This document shows positions 20,296 through 29,183 of a stretch of DNA of 32,648 nucleotides, one piece after another (positions within the stretch are counted from its first letter, which is position 1; each line of letters starts with the position of its first letter). Position numbers and translations under genes: made by a program. The notes beneath the pieces were generated by a model, which saw only the letters and a program-made list of their open reading frames with translations, was not told where the DNA came from and ran no database searches. Origin of the DNA: Bacteroidales bacterium (GTDB lineage: Bacteria > Bacteroidota > Bacteroidia > Bacteroidales > Muribaculaceae); contig JAAVFK010000013.1 in assembly GCA_014800785.1 (NCBI GenBank), positions 1-32,648 on the forward strand, read 5' to 3'.

Positions 20296-20391
20296 TTACT
20301 TTTTCTGCGGTGAGTTGACGCAGTTCTTCTTTCTTCCTTTCTTGGCGTAGGCGATCTGGTCGTAGCTTTTGCAGAGATAGTCTGATTTCAT
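20296..20391 (-). pseudogene. small Rpn/PD-(D/E)XK transposase-like C-terminal remnant
   Basis: Minus-strand MKSDYLCKSYDQIAYAKKGRKKN..; an adjacent frame gives EELRQLTAEKV; resembles RDRHNQMAYAKKEAREE...EELRQL of 22893..23279. Confidence 0.5.
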
Positions 20392-20553
20392 GATCCAAGT
20401 TCATTAAATTTGTGATTTTCGTGAGGAAAAGTGGAGATTCTCGGTGCTGAAAGACAAATTTTGAAGTTTTTTTGGGGATTTTTTGGGGAATATTTGGTGG
20501 TTTGGAAGAATTGGTGTAATTTCATGGCCTTAACCATAAAAAACACTAACAAT

Positions 20554-22641
20554 ATGAAGAAGTTAAATGGGCGCGGATTAAGTCTTGTAGCCCGTTTTCT
20601 GTTTATGGCGGTTGCTGCGGTTTTTGCCGTGGCTTCTGCTTCGGCTGCTGATACGCTTTATCTGCGTGCGGTGAACGGCGATTGGGACGCTTCGGCTTCT
20701 GATCAGTATAAGATGACACTCGTCAAAGACGAAGGCGACCTTCAAGTCTATAACTGGACCGGCAAGATCCCATCCTCATTCGTAATCGCCTCTGACGCCT
20801 ATTCGGTTTGTCTGGGACGCTCGGTAGATATAGACGTTAACTCAAAGACAACATCTGAACTTTTTTCTTTCGATGCAAATGATGACAGCTCATTAATAAA
20901 ATTGACTGGTTCTAAAAGAGTTTATCCGGAGATGATAGTCGTCACGAAAAAAGGTAATTCTTGGGATATTAAACCTGTTCTTGCTCTTGAAATCGCAATT
21001 CTGGATGCGGAAACTCCTTATAATCCGGCGATGATAGCAAGTTGTATTGAAGACAAGGTTATTTATGAGTGGGATGGAATTTTCTATACGAATGAGGAAA
21101 ATTTCAAAATTAACACGAGAAGTGGAACCGCTGTGTGTAATAATTCTCCTTCTGGAGGTATAGTCCTCAATACAGAATTTAGAATTAATTTGATAACTAA
21201 TAAGTATATAATGTGTACCGTCACAGACGTACCATTGCATTTTACGATAACCTATGATGAATCTCAAGGTACATATTCCTTGTTAGCGGAAGAAATTGTC
21301 GAAGAAAAAGAACTTGCCTACTGTCTCCTTCAGGAAGACGGGTCTATATGGCAGTTGGAAGCTGACGAGTCGGTTTATTCGCTGACGACGGACTTTGCGT
21401 TTGGCGGTTTTGTGGTAGCTGAGTATGATCGGGCTATTGAGAATCCGTCGTATTCGGATCTGACGGGCTATTACACGAATAGGGGAGGGGTGTCCTATTA
21501 TTATGATGAGTTGCTCTCCAAAATAAAGGGAATGCCGGAAAATCAGGAGGATGTGGCGTTCATGACGCTTGCTGATCTTCCGGACGCGGAACGTGAGATG
21601 ACTTTCAAGTTCAATCCGGAGAAGTCTACTCTTCGAGTGGATGGCGATACCGAGTGTGTGCATATTCCGATCTATTTCTTTAACGGGAATTTGAAACATG
21701 GCGAAGAAGCTCGTTTTGAAAAACCGCACATTCGTGTGGAGAACACGAGTGGAAAATACTATACGGATCCCCAGGGTTCGGCTATGTACCAGCATGAGGT
21801 GAATCTTTATGACGCGGACCCTTCCTTCTGGCGTTTTGATCTCTGGATTCCTGAGAATGAACTCAACTTAGCCAAGAACGGTGCGGATGGTCCGTCGAAA
21901 GCTGTAGCGCCTTATGCAGCTTCTCAATTATTTATCACACCGAATCGTGCCTCGACCATTGGGTCTTCCAATCTTCATCTGACTTTCACCGACGGCAAAG
22001 GCACGTCTGATCCTCAGTTCGCAAAAGCTCCGATTCTTAAGGCCGGCGTATATTCTCTGAACGAAGATGACTATTTCGTTTCGCCTCTCAATAATATTTA
22101 TATGATAATTGAGGTAGGAGGCGGGAAGAGCGCAATAGTACTTCCGCAATCTACGGATGGTCAGTATCTTTTCACAGGAACGATCGGGCCTGGTCTCATG
22201 ACAGAAAATTCGCCGGAGTTATCTTTCTACATCGCTACAAAAGTTGACAACAACAATCAGCCGGAAGGAACCGTTTATGGCGCGCCGGAAGATGTGACGA
22301 CCGATGTCATTTCTGCTGATCTGAATTCTGCGATAACCCACAATAACTATGAAGGTACTATGGTGCGCGGAAGTGATAACCCCTGGGTCATCGACTACAA
22401 CCAGTTACCGGCCGACCGCAAGGACCAGGATATCGCTTTCTCCATTGAAATCGGACCCGACAATGCTCCGACAATCAGCTTCGGCTATTCGGCAAACGAT
22501 TTTCAGACCGTAGTTGAGGAGAACGTCGGCACAGATGACGAGATCATTTGGTTCAACCTACAAGGTGTCCGCCTCTCCGCCCCGGCCCCCGGCCTCAACA
22601 TCATGGTCAGAGGCTCGAAGGCCCAGAAAGTCCTTATCTAA
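20554..22641 (+). CDS. secreted hypothetical protein with signal peptide and Bacteroidales-type C-terminal tail
   Basis: MKKLNGRGLSLVARFLFMAVAAVFAVASASAADTLYLRAVNGDW...; ends ...IIWFNLQGVRLSAPAPGLNIMVRGSKAQKVLI. Confidence 0.85.
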   Translation: MKKLNGRGLSLVARFLFMAVAAVFAVASASAADTLYLRAVNGDWDASASDQYKMTLVKDEGDLQVYNWTGKIPSSFVIASDAYSVCLGRSVDIDVNSKTTSELFSFDANDDSSLIKLTGSKRVYPEMIVVTKKGNSWDIKPVLALEIAILDAETPYNPAMIASCIEDKVIYEWDGIFYTNEENFKINTRSGTAVCNNSPSGGIVLNTEFRINLITNKYIMCTVTDVPLHFTITYDESQGTYSLLAEEIVEEKELAYCLLQEDGSIWQLEADESVYSLTTDFAFGGFVVAEYDRAIENPSYSDLTGYYTNRGGVSYYYDELLSKIKGMPENQEDVAFMTLADLPDAEREMTFKFNPEKSTLRVDGDTECVHIPIYFFNGNLKHGEEARFEKPHIRVENTSGKYYTDPQGSAMYQHEVNLYDADPSFWRFDLWIPENELNLAKNGADGPSKAVAPYAASQLFITPNRASTIGSSNLHLTFTDGKGTSDPQFAKAPILKAGVYSLNEDDYFVSPLNNIYMIIEVGGGKSAIVLPQSTDGQYLFTGTIGPGLMTENSPELSFYIATKVDNNNQPEGTVYGAPEDVTTDVISADLNSAITHNNYEGTMVRGSDNPWVIDYNQLPADRKDQDIAFSIEIGPDNAPTISFGYSANDFQTVVEENVGTDDEIIWFNLQGVRLSAPAPGLNIMVRGSKAQKVLI

Positions 22642-22662
22642 TCCTCCAACCCAATAACTTCA

Positions 22663-22696
22663 GGCGCGCCACCGAGTTCTTACTCGGTGGCGCGCC
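22663..22696 (+). terminator. perfect 14-bp GC-rich inverted repeat, probable terminator or palindrome
   Basis: GGCGCGCCACCGAG-TTCTTA-CTCGGTGGCGCGCC just downstream of the 22641 stop; no T-tract. Confidence 0.65.
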
Positions 22697-22892
22697 GCTA
22701 TTGTCAACCATAATAAGCTCGTACTTTTCAGACCCAATCCCACAAAGAATGTTAGAGCGGTATATTTTCGCGTTCTCGTTGTTCAGCCCATTTTTTGCGT
22801 TTACGCTTCTTCATAAGCGTATCAATATTTTCTTCCAGTATAAATCGTAACCATTCCGGGTGTTTCTATTTAGAGAGTGTTTGAGTTGATGC

Positions 22893-23279
22893 TTACAGTT
22901 GGCGCAGCTCCTCCGGGGTGATATTGAGAATGGAGGCTATCTGGGAGTCGGTGAGTTCGAGTTCCTTCACGTTCGCGATAGCTTCTTTCAAAGTCTGGCG
23001 TCGCCCTTCGGCGCGTCCTTGTACACGTCCTTCGGCGAGACCTTCCTCACGGGCTTCCTTTTTTGCGTATGCCATCTGGTTATGGCGGTCGCGGGCGTAT
23101 TTGAGTTCGCGTTCGCAAGTCAGCAGGTCATCGTTCGAGAGATTCGCTACCGAGGCGATTCTTCCGAGTTTATGGAATATCGGGGTGTTGAAGGGCATCG
23201 TATCCATATTCTGTAAATTTTTAATGCAGTAAATCCATCTTTCCATATCGTCTTTGCATTCTTCCTCTTGCTCTCGCAT
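22893..23279 (-). pseudogene. Rpn-family PD-(D/E)XK nuclease / putative transposase, C-terminal remnant
   Basis: RDRHNQMAYAKKEAREEGLAEGRVQGRAEGRRQTLKEAIANVKELELTDSQIASILNITPEELRQL; the N-terminal nuclease core is missing. Confidence 0.75.
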
Positions 23280-23289
23280 CGGCAGAAGC

Positions 23290-23686
23290 TAAGACCCCAC
23301 CCCGCAAGAAATGTTAAAGCCAGGGCGGTGTATTTTCGAGGGAATTTCGTTTATCTCGGAGGGAGTGATGTGAGCATTGCTTCATATTGAGTTGTTTTTA
23401 TAGGTATTCAGCGATTTCCAATTGTGACCGGAGAGATAGACGAAATTCATCGGAAAGGCACCGGGCAAAGAATTCTTTTATATAGGAATGGTAGCAGGAA
23501 GTTAAAAAATCAATAAATGTCCCTCAGCAGCAAGAGATGAAATATTACCACTAGACCGCAGATGTGCCCCGCCTTCGGCCTTTTGGTTCAGTCGCATAGC
23601 CCGCTATGCTCCTTCACACTGCAAGGCCAAATTCGGGGCACATCTGCGACCCTGGCTTTAATATTTATTGTGGGATGGGGTCTTAG
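23290..23686. repeat. 37-bp inverted repeats (23290-23326 / 23650-23686) bounding a non-coding segment
   Basis: taagaccccaccccgcaagaaatgttaaagccagggc versus the reverse complement of accctggctttaatatttattgtgggatggggtctta, 5 mismatches in 37 by hand count; a diverged third copy starts near 22731. Confidence 0.8.
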
Positions 23687-23810
23687 TCAAGAACACTACT
23701 GCGGAGAGTGGGACAGCGAAGAAGACTTCGCCCGGCATATTATCGAGGAGTGCTACAATCTTGAATTGGAAATCGCTGAATACCTATTGCATAAACTCAA
23801 TATGAAGCAA
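23377..23810. repeat. 47-bp inverted repeat pair (23377-23423 / 23764-23810) interleaved with the pair above
   Basis: aattggaaatcgctgaatacctat-[6]-aactcaatatgaagcaa on opposite strands, 42/47 identical by hand count. Confidence 0.85.
23557..23648. repeat. 92-bp cruciform-forming palindrome
   Basis: 15-bp perfect arms CGCAGATGTGCCCCG (23557-23571) / CGGGGCACATCTGCG (23634-23648), inner GGCC-containing arms and an apical GCATAGC-CC-GCTATGC hairpin. Confidence 0.85.
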
Positions 23811-23950
23811 AAGATGATGGGTAGCCTCGCCAACTACTTCGACTATGAAGCGTTCTTGCTGTGCAAGCGACAAGTCGATAACGGACGCGCTTCATGTGGG
23901 ACTACAACATGGGAGCGAACGGTCACGTATTCCGCCGAATCTGACCCTCA
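23689..23950 (+). pseudogene. ardA: ArdA-family antirestriction protein, 5'-truncated, interrupted and frameshifted
   Basis: YCGEWDSEEDFARHIIEECYNLE...MGSLANYFDYEAF then, in another frame, RTRFMWDYNMGANGHVFRRI*. Confidence 0.7.
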
Positions 23951-24025
23951 GACCACTCCAAAAAATGGGCTTTTGGCTAGGTCAAGCCTCGCCGAGCTAA
24001 AGGTTCCGAAAGGGAAGGCTCTTTT

Positions 24026-24622
24026 TTAGAATGTATTATTTACAATATTATGGTACTCTATTTTAGCCTTGTCGTTGGCAGCCACATCTCGATAACTTAA
24101 TTCAACTAATCCACCATTCCCTCTTGGGGCACAAGATATTCTTACTTCACCAATGACTTTATTACTTGCGTTTTTTATATAATAATACAACGCAAACATT
24201 TCTTTAAATTTATTGGACCCATCATGAATATAACCTAAATCCGACTTATTCTCTTCACGATGTCCTCCATATTTTTCTTCCAATACTTTAACAAGAAGCA
24301 TTACATTTCCCTGTAAATCGGAAGAATGGGAATGTGTGCAAATCGTTCTAAATACGGTATTCGTTTCCCGGGATGAAAATGCCCAAAAATACCATTTTTC
24401 TGAATTTATGAAAGTGCTACCCCAATATCCGTTACAAATGTCTGAATTATAAATTTCATCTGACTTACTCCTGTAATATTTAGAATCCTCTCCCTTACAA
24501 AAATCTTTCATAAAAGTGGCTACATTCGTTCCAAAGGTGGCACCACTAAAACGAATATTATTTTGTGCATATATCGTAGCAAACGATATAAGGCACACTA
24601 TTATTAATAGTATTTTCTTCAT
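24026..24622 (-). CDS. small secreted hypothetical protein
   Basis: Signal peptide MKKILLIIVCLISFATIYAQ; upstream minus-strand TATCTTTG -7-like box (24654-24661). Confidence 0.7.
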   Translation of the reverse strand: MKKILLIIVCLISFATIYAQNNIRFSGATFGTNVATFMKDFCKGEDSKYYRSKSDEIYNSDICNGYWGSTFINSEKWYFWAFSSRETNTVFRTICTHSHSSDLQGNVMLLVKVLEEKYGGHREENKSDLGYIHDGSNKFKEMFALYYYIKNASNKVIGEVRISCAPRGNGGLVELSYRDVAANDKAKIEYHNIVNNTF

Positions 24623-24737
24623 TTTTTGGTCTTTATTATATCATTCAAAACTGCAAAGATACGAAAAATTCCTGAAATATCGCGTCTTTTCCACCCCTAA
24701 TATACAGCGGTAACTTCGTGGCAAAGTTAGTTTTGCC

Positions 24738-25802
24738 ATGCCTAATATCGCTTACAACATATCGCTTAAAGGCTAAGTCGGAGGCATGGACTTCGACCGC
24801 TCAAAGGTTGACAAGGAACTTGTCAAAAACGATGACAAGGAGGTAAATGTGCTGATCGACAGACTCGGCGGTTCTCTTGCAACCGATCTGTCTATCTCCG
24901 TCGCTTTCCGCAATCACGGCGATGTTGCCGTGCATTTTGTCGGACTAAATGCTTCTGCCGCCACAATCGCTTCACTCGGTGCGGCTCACATCTCCATTGA
25001 CCGCGGCGGAATGTATCTCGTCCATAAGTGCTCCACCGCCTTCTTCGAGTGGGGCACTATCAACAGCGACCCGTTCGATACTCTCATTGCCGACTGAGAG
25101 AAGATTAAGGCTGACCTTGACAAGCTCGACCTTAATGTAGCCCAACTCTATGCCGCCAAGTGCCGCAAATCGGTGACGAATCTGCTCGCACTTATGAAAG
25201 TCGGCGGTTGGCTAACCGCTAAGGAAGCTCTCGACTGGGGCTTCGTGGACGAGATTACTGACCTTGCCGACGAACAGGCTCCAAAACTCACAGACGCTAT
25301 CGCTTCCGCTATGGCTAATGCCGGTATGCCGATACCGAACATTTCCATATCCGACTCCGAGAAGGAGTCGGCGTTAAGCAAGTCCCTCGCCGAACTCACT
25401 TCGTTCTTTCGACCTAATTCACCCACCGTTTCCAATACCATTCAGACCATCATGCACAAGACCTAAAAATTCTTGTCGGCTATCCTTGCCGACAAGCCCC
25501 TAGCCGTGACCGACGGCAAAGCCTCCGTGACCGAGGCTCAGCTTGACTCCATCGAAGCTCCTCTCGCCGATAAAGACAGAATCGCCAATGAAAGGCAGCA
25601 GAAGATTGACGCTCACGAAGCGACAATCCGCGAGAAGGATGCGACTATCGCTGACCTTCAGGCGAAACTCGCCAAGAAACCTGCCGAAGAATCAAAGCAG
25701 GTCGTTGACAGCGGCTCGAAAGGCGAGTCCGCCGACAAGACCGAGACTGAGATTTACTGCGATACAGTCAACTCCGCCCGAAAACTCTTCAACGAGGTTT
25801 AA
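24738..25802 (+). pseudogene. prophage ClpP/SppA-like head maturation protease with in-frame stops
   Basis: One frame throughout: NIAYNISLKG*VGGMDFDRSKVDKELVKNDDKEVNVLIDRLGGSLATDLSISVAFRNHGDVAVHFVGLNASAATIASLGAAHISIDRGGMYLVHKCS...KVGGWLTAKEALDWGFVDEITD...; stops at 24774, 25095 and 25464. Confidence 0.85.
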
Positions 25803-25852
25803 CCCCTACAATACTCATTTCCCACTATCGATAATTCCTAACATTCAATACT

Positions 25853-25985
25853 ATGGCAGAAAAACTTTCATTTACCCTCGCCCAGTATCAGGAAGCTGCA
25901 ACCATCTACCGCAAGGATCTGCTCATGTTGCTGATTATTGGCATACAGGAGTCCTTGCAGTATATGACCGGACGCCCCGGGTTGA
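25853..25985 (+). pseudogene. phage major capsid protein N-terminal fragment
   Basis: MAEKLSFTLAQYQEAATIYRKDLLMLLIIGIQESLQYMTGRPG directly after the protease, then unrelated sequence. Confidence 0.6.
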
Positions 25986-26109
25986 CCGCTAACCCTGTCA
26001 GCCACTTTTCCCCTCTCCCTCCCCACGCTGGCAAAATCTTGATATATTTCAACACACAATAGAACCTTTAATATTTTAAACCGCCGAAACCGGCACAAAT
26101 ATTTAAATT

Positions 26110-26553
26110 ATGAAGACATATTCTTTTAAATTTAACGGATTTTGGATGCAGTTCAACCTTAACACATTCCCCAATTAGAGTGGCATTTACGCCATAGATC
26201 GATGCGATTACAATGTACGCACAAACAGAGTTGACATAAAAGAACTTCTGTATATCGGACAGGCTCAAGATGTGAATGACCGAATCAGCAAACATGAAAA
26301 CCACCCGGTGTTCCAAAAGAAGCTGCAGTACGGTGAACAGATTTGTTTGGCATTTGCACCTCTCTCGCTTAGCGACCTCGATCGCGTGGAAAATGCGCTC
26401 ATTTGCACTCAGAAACCGCCGTTGAACAAAGACCTGACGGACTCATTCAAACATCCATCAACGACGGTTGAAGTTCCCGGACATTACGCCTTGTTTAAAC
26501 CAGGGACATGGAAACCAAATGACGGCAGAGAAATATTCATCGTTACGAGATAG
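26110..26553 (+). pseudogene. GIY-YIG domain protein with a single in-frame TAG
   Basis: MKTYSFKFNGFWMQFNLNTFPN*SGIYAIDRCDYN..KELLYIGQAQDVNDRISKHENHP...; TAG at 26176-26178. Confidence 0.8.
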
Positions 26554-26607
26554 TACCTTGTTTGCGAACACATAACCCATCTCCAAAACAGTTTGGAATT
26601 GCACAAA

Positions 26608-26644
26608 AGAGAGGATCGGCATCACACACCGAACCTCTCTTTTT
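26608..26644 (+). terminator. Rho-independent terminator after the GIY-YIG gene
   Basis: AGAGAGG-a-TCGG-CATCACACA-CCGA-a-CCTCTCT followed by TTTT. Confidence 0.8.
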
Positions 26645-27043
26645 ATACTCCTTTTTGCATTAATCAAAAGATATAACGAGCAATACAACATAATGATTAA
26701 ATTTGCGTCAAGAATCACTGAGTATTTACTATAATAACATTAAAGTAAATAACCGAACAGGCAAAAGAAAAACTAAGAACATGGCTAAGCCAGTTCCCTG
26801 AATCAACACACCTACTCGACAGCCGAAGAATGTATGGACTCGTTATAGAGCTGGAGGACACCGAAACTACAATCTATGATGAGATATCCGAGAGATGTTG
26901 AAAGAATGTAAGCTCAAATGGCTGAAGACGATATAGAAGTCTTCATACACGACAAGCAGTTTCTCATAAGCGAGCTTCACCACTTCCTCGACTACTACCG
27001 CTCCCTCCAATAACATCCCATAATACTCCGGACCGGTCCCCAC

Positions 27044-27063
27044 CGCGGATCCGTCCGCGTTTT
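27044..27063 (+). terminator. short Rho-independent terminator
   Basis: CGCGGA-TCCG-TCCGCG followed by TTTT. Confidence 0.6.
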
Positions 27064-27327
27064 AACTCCTTTTTTTGATAGCAGTTACTGATCTACCTGA
27101 TACTATCGCTATAAAGAATGCTTGCAGGAAAAGTGGGGGATGTTTACTTACGAGCAGTAGCTCCAAATATTAGAGTTAAATATTGTAAAATCTGCTGTAA
27201 AACATATTTTTAGTATCTTCAGGATGCCTAAGTTCTTAATCATCTGATAGTAAGCGGTTAATATTCTCTATTATGCCATAGAATAGAAGAATTCAATGTG
27301 TATCAATCACATAACTCTTCCTATGAT

Positions 27328-27359
27328 ATTGTGTATTCGAACTAAAATAGCTAATTTTG
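27328..27359 (+). promoter_or_regulatory. Bacteroidetes-type promoter for the 27459 operon
   Basis: ATTG (27328-27331) - 20 bp - TAATTTTG (27352-27359); consensus TTTG-N19-21-TAnnTTTG. Confidence 0.6.
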
Positions 27360-27370
27360 CGTTTCAAAAC

Positions 27371-27441
27371 AAAGCACTTCACCCTCTAAGCTCTCTGGGG
27401 CAGTGAGTGCTTTAACCAATAAATAAGTCTTACAAGAGAGC
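27371..27441 (+). promoter_or_regulatory. structured 5' leader with H-type pseudoknot potential
   Basis: AAAGCACT (27371-27378) / AGTGCTTT (27406-27413) stem; loop GCTCTCT (27390-27396) complementary to AGAGAGC (27435-27441) just 5' of the ribosome-binding region. Confidence 0.45.
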
Positions 27442-27458
27442 GAACAAGGAGAACGCCT

Positions 27459-28118
27459 ATGTGCAACAGCCCAAGTACTCTCGACCGCTATAGGGAAGAG
27501 TTACAGAGATGTGCCTCTGGACATTTGTCTGCGCGAATCACCAACAAAAATGAGGATTATGCGGCAGCCTTTTACGGTGAATTATTTAGAAACACAGAGA
27601 CTACTGCAAAGATTTTCTGTGAGGGAGCACATTCGTGCATATGGCGCAATTTTGAGTTCCAAACAGCTTTTGAGGAGTTACTAAATAAGTCCAGAGTTCA
27701 TATTTGGGTCTTAACAGAGGAGAATGAAAGGAATTTAGATCGATTCCCAGAGTACCTTCAGAAGGTAATTAGGGATAAATCTTCACATATCGAGTTTCGA
27801 CACCTAACCACAAAGGCACGAGAAATTATTACTTCTCGTTTTGAGGACGATGTAAATTTTGCCGTCTTTGACAATGATAAGTTTAGATTCGAATTTGATA
27901 AAACTCATTATACTGCGTACGGATCTTTCAATGATCCGGATATAGTGAAGGAGATAAATAAATATTTCGATGAGGCTTTTGAGACGTCAGAAGTAACAGA
28001 GTTTAATTTACCGAATTCATCATTTGACGTTGCCATTAACAGTGCAGAATATAGGTATATAGGTGATGGATCGGAAAGTACTACTATTACCTCGGACACT
28101 ACTCACATATCAAGATAA
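27459..28118 (+). CDS. uncharacterised soluble protein, faint phospholipase-D-like layout
   Basis: 219 aa, FAVFDNDKFRFEFDKTHYTAYGSFNDPDIVKEINKYFDEAFE; no confident family. Confidence 0.75.
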   Translation: MCNSPSTLDRYREELQRCASGHLSARITNKNEDYAAAFYGELFRNTETTAKIFCEGAHSCIWRNFEFQTAFEELLNKSRVHIWVLTEENERNLDRFPEYLQKVIRDKSSHIEFRHLTTKAREIITSRFEDDVNFAVFDNDKFRFEFDKTHYTAYGSFNDPDIVKEINKYFDEAFETSEVTEFNLPNSSFDVAINSAEYRYIGDGSESTTITSDTTHISR

Positions 28119-28120
28119 AA

Positions 28121-29131
28121 TTGAGTTCAAATTTGGAACAGATAACATGCTTAACTCCATATGCTCCCGTTATTCAACTAATAGCGGGAGTATATTTAAT
28201 CTTTTTCTATCAAACGGTATTTGATGAAAAATTCTTAGACGGTAGTATTCAAAAGAAACTTATCAGTAATTTAAATCAGGTTCTAAGAACAGGAGGAGAA
28301 TATATATCGGAAAAGACATTTAATTCTGATATAGAAAAATTTTATACATGGTGGGAGAGATATACTAATAGCGTGAAAGCTGTTGCGAGGATGGGAGGAG
28401 TATATGGCATTACCCTTTTAATATATTGTGGCATAGAGGGATTTGAGAAAAAATTAGGTCTAGAGGCTGTCTTAGTAGACTCCATTATTTATGCTGTATA
28501 TGCGTTAATAGTAGTGTTTGTGGCAAGAAAAGGCTGGTTGTGTAATTCTAAGACATGGGTATTAGGTGCTTTTATATATGGCGCAATAGGATATATTTTT
28601 CCTCCGCAAGATTCAATCGCTTTTGCAAATGGAGTATGGGGCTTAACACTAACCCAAGCATTACAAACAATTGTTTGGATTGCTCCATTAGGGATAATAT
28701 TGGCAATATGTAGGTATCAGTTTGATGAGTGGCATTACGATCATACAAATAAATGCTTTAATAGGACAACGAAAATTCAAAATGATTTTTCAAATATTCG
28801 AATGACTATTATTACAACGGGTAATAATATGGATAAGGCAATGTCGATGTTTTATGAGGAATACGGGGATTTGTTGGAGATGCAAAAATGGAAATATGAA
28901 AAGCAAAATGAGACAAGAGATAGAAGAGAGTGGGGTGAAATTTTTGCGATATATTACAGAGATAGATACAAATATTGGGTTTCTCCAATACATAAAAAAA
29001 TAATTTACCAAGTTATCCACTCTCCAAGAAAAATCTGTTATTGGAGAGCCCATTTCCCATGTCATTTTAGTATGTGTGTCGTATTGATTTGCTTGGGAAT
29101 ATTCTGTTGGTTGGTATCTTACTTTTACTGA
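28121..29131 (+). CDS. uncharacterised membrane protein (about 6 predicted TM segments by eye)
   Basis: TTG start 2 bp after the upstream stop; hydrophobic segments VIQLIAGVYLIFFYQ, YGITLLIYCGI, IIYAVYALIVVFVA, WVLGAFIYGAIGYIF, IVWIAPLGIILAI, MCVVLICLGIFCWLVSYFY. Confidence 0.75.
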   Translation: MSSNLEQITCLTPYAPVIQLIAGVYLIFFYQTVFDEKFLDGSIQKKLISNLNQVLRTGGEYISEKTFNSDIEKFYTWWERYTNSVKAVARMGGVYGITLLIYCGIEGFEKKLGLEAVLVDSIIYAVYALIVVFVARKGWLCNSKTWVLGAFIYGAIGYIFPPQDSIAFANGVWGLTLTQALQTIVWIAPLGIILAICRYQFDEWHYDHTNKCFNRTTKIQNDFSNIRMTIITTGNNMDKAMSMFYEEYGDLLEMQKWKYEKQNETRDRREWGEIFAIYYRDRYKYWVSPIHKKIIYQVIHSPRKICYWRAHFPCHFSMCVVLICLGIFCWLVSYFY

Positions 29132-29183
29132 TAATATAATATATAAAGAAGTTATTTTATGATAGGAAAGTTAAGCACCATAC

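Noticed and set aside
20893-21267. 124-aa minus-strand ORF
   Set aside because: Same reason: antisense shadow of 20554-22641
21283-21795. 170-aa minus-strand ORF inside the secreted protein gene
   Set aside because: Antisense to a well-supported CDS with signal peptide and typical C-terminus; no recognisable domain, so treated as a shadow ORF
22899-23232. Two plus-strand ORFs opposite the Rpn remnant
   Set aside because: The minus-strand frame has clear Rpn C-terminal features; the plus-strand translations are low-complexity shadows
23290-23810. CRISPR array
   Set aside because: Repeats are few, inverted, unequal and not regularly spaced; no cas-like genes seen
25543-25992. 149-aa alternative-frame ORF across the protease tail and capsid start
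   Set aside because: Overlaps two better-supported phage frames; Arg/Ser/Thr-rich composition typical of off-frame translation
17693-26553. Stop-codon recoding (TAG/TGA/TAA read as sense) to explain interrupted genes
   Set aside because: All three stops end intact genes in the same window, and several broken genes also have frameshifts or deletions, so pseudogenisation is simpler
26770-27013. Possible gene remnant (WLSQFPESTHLLDSRRMYGLVIELEDTETTIYDEISERC / FIHDKQFLISELHHFLDYYRSLQ)
   Set aside because: Coherent-looking pieces in different frames, but no family I can name; too weak to list as a feature
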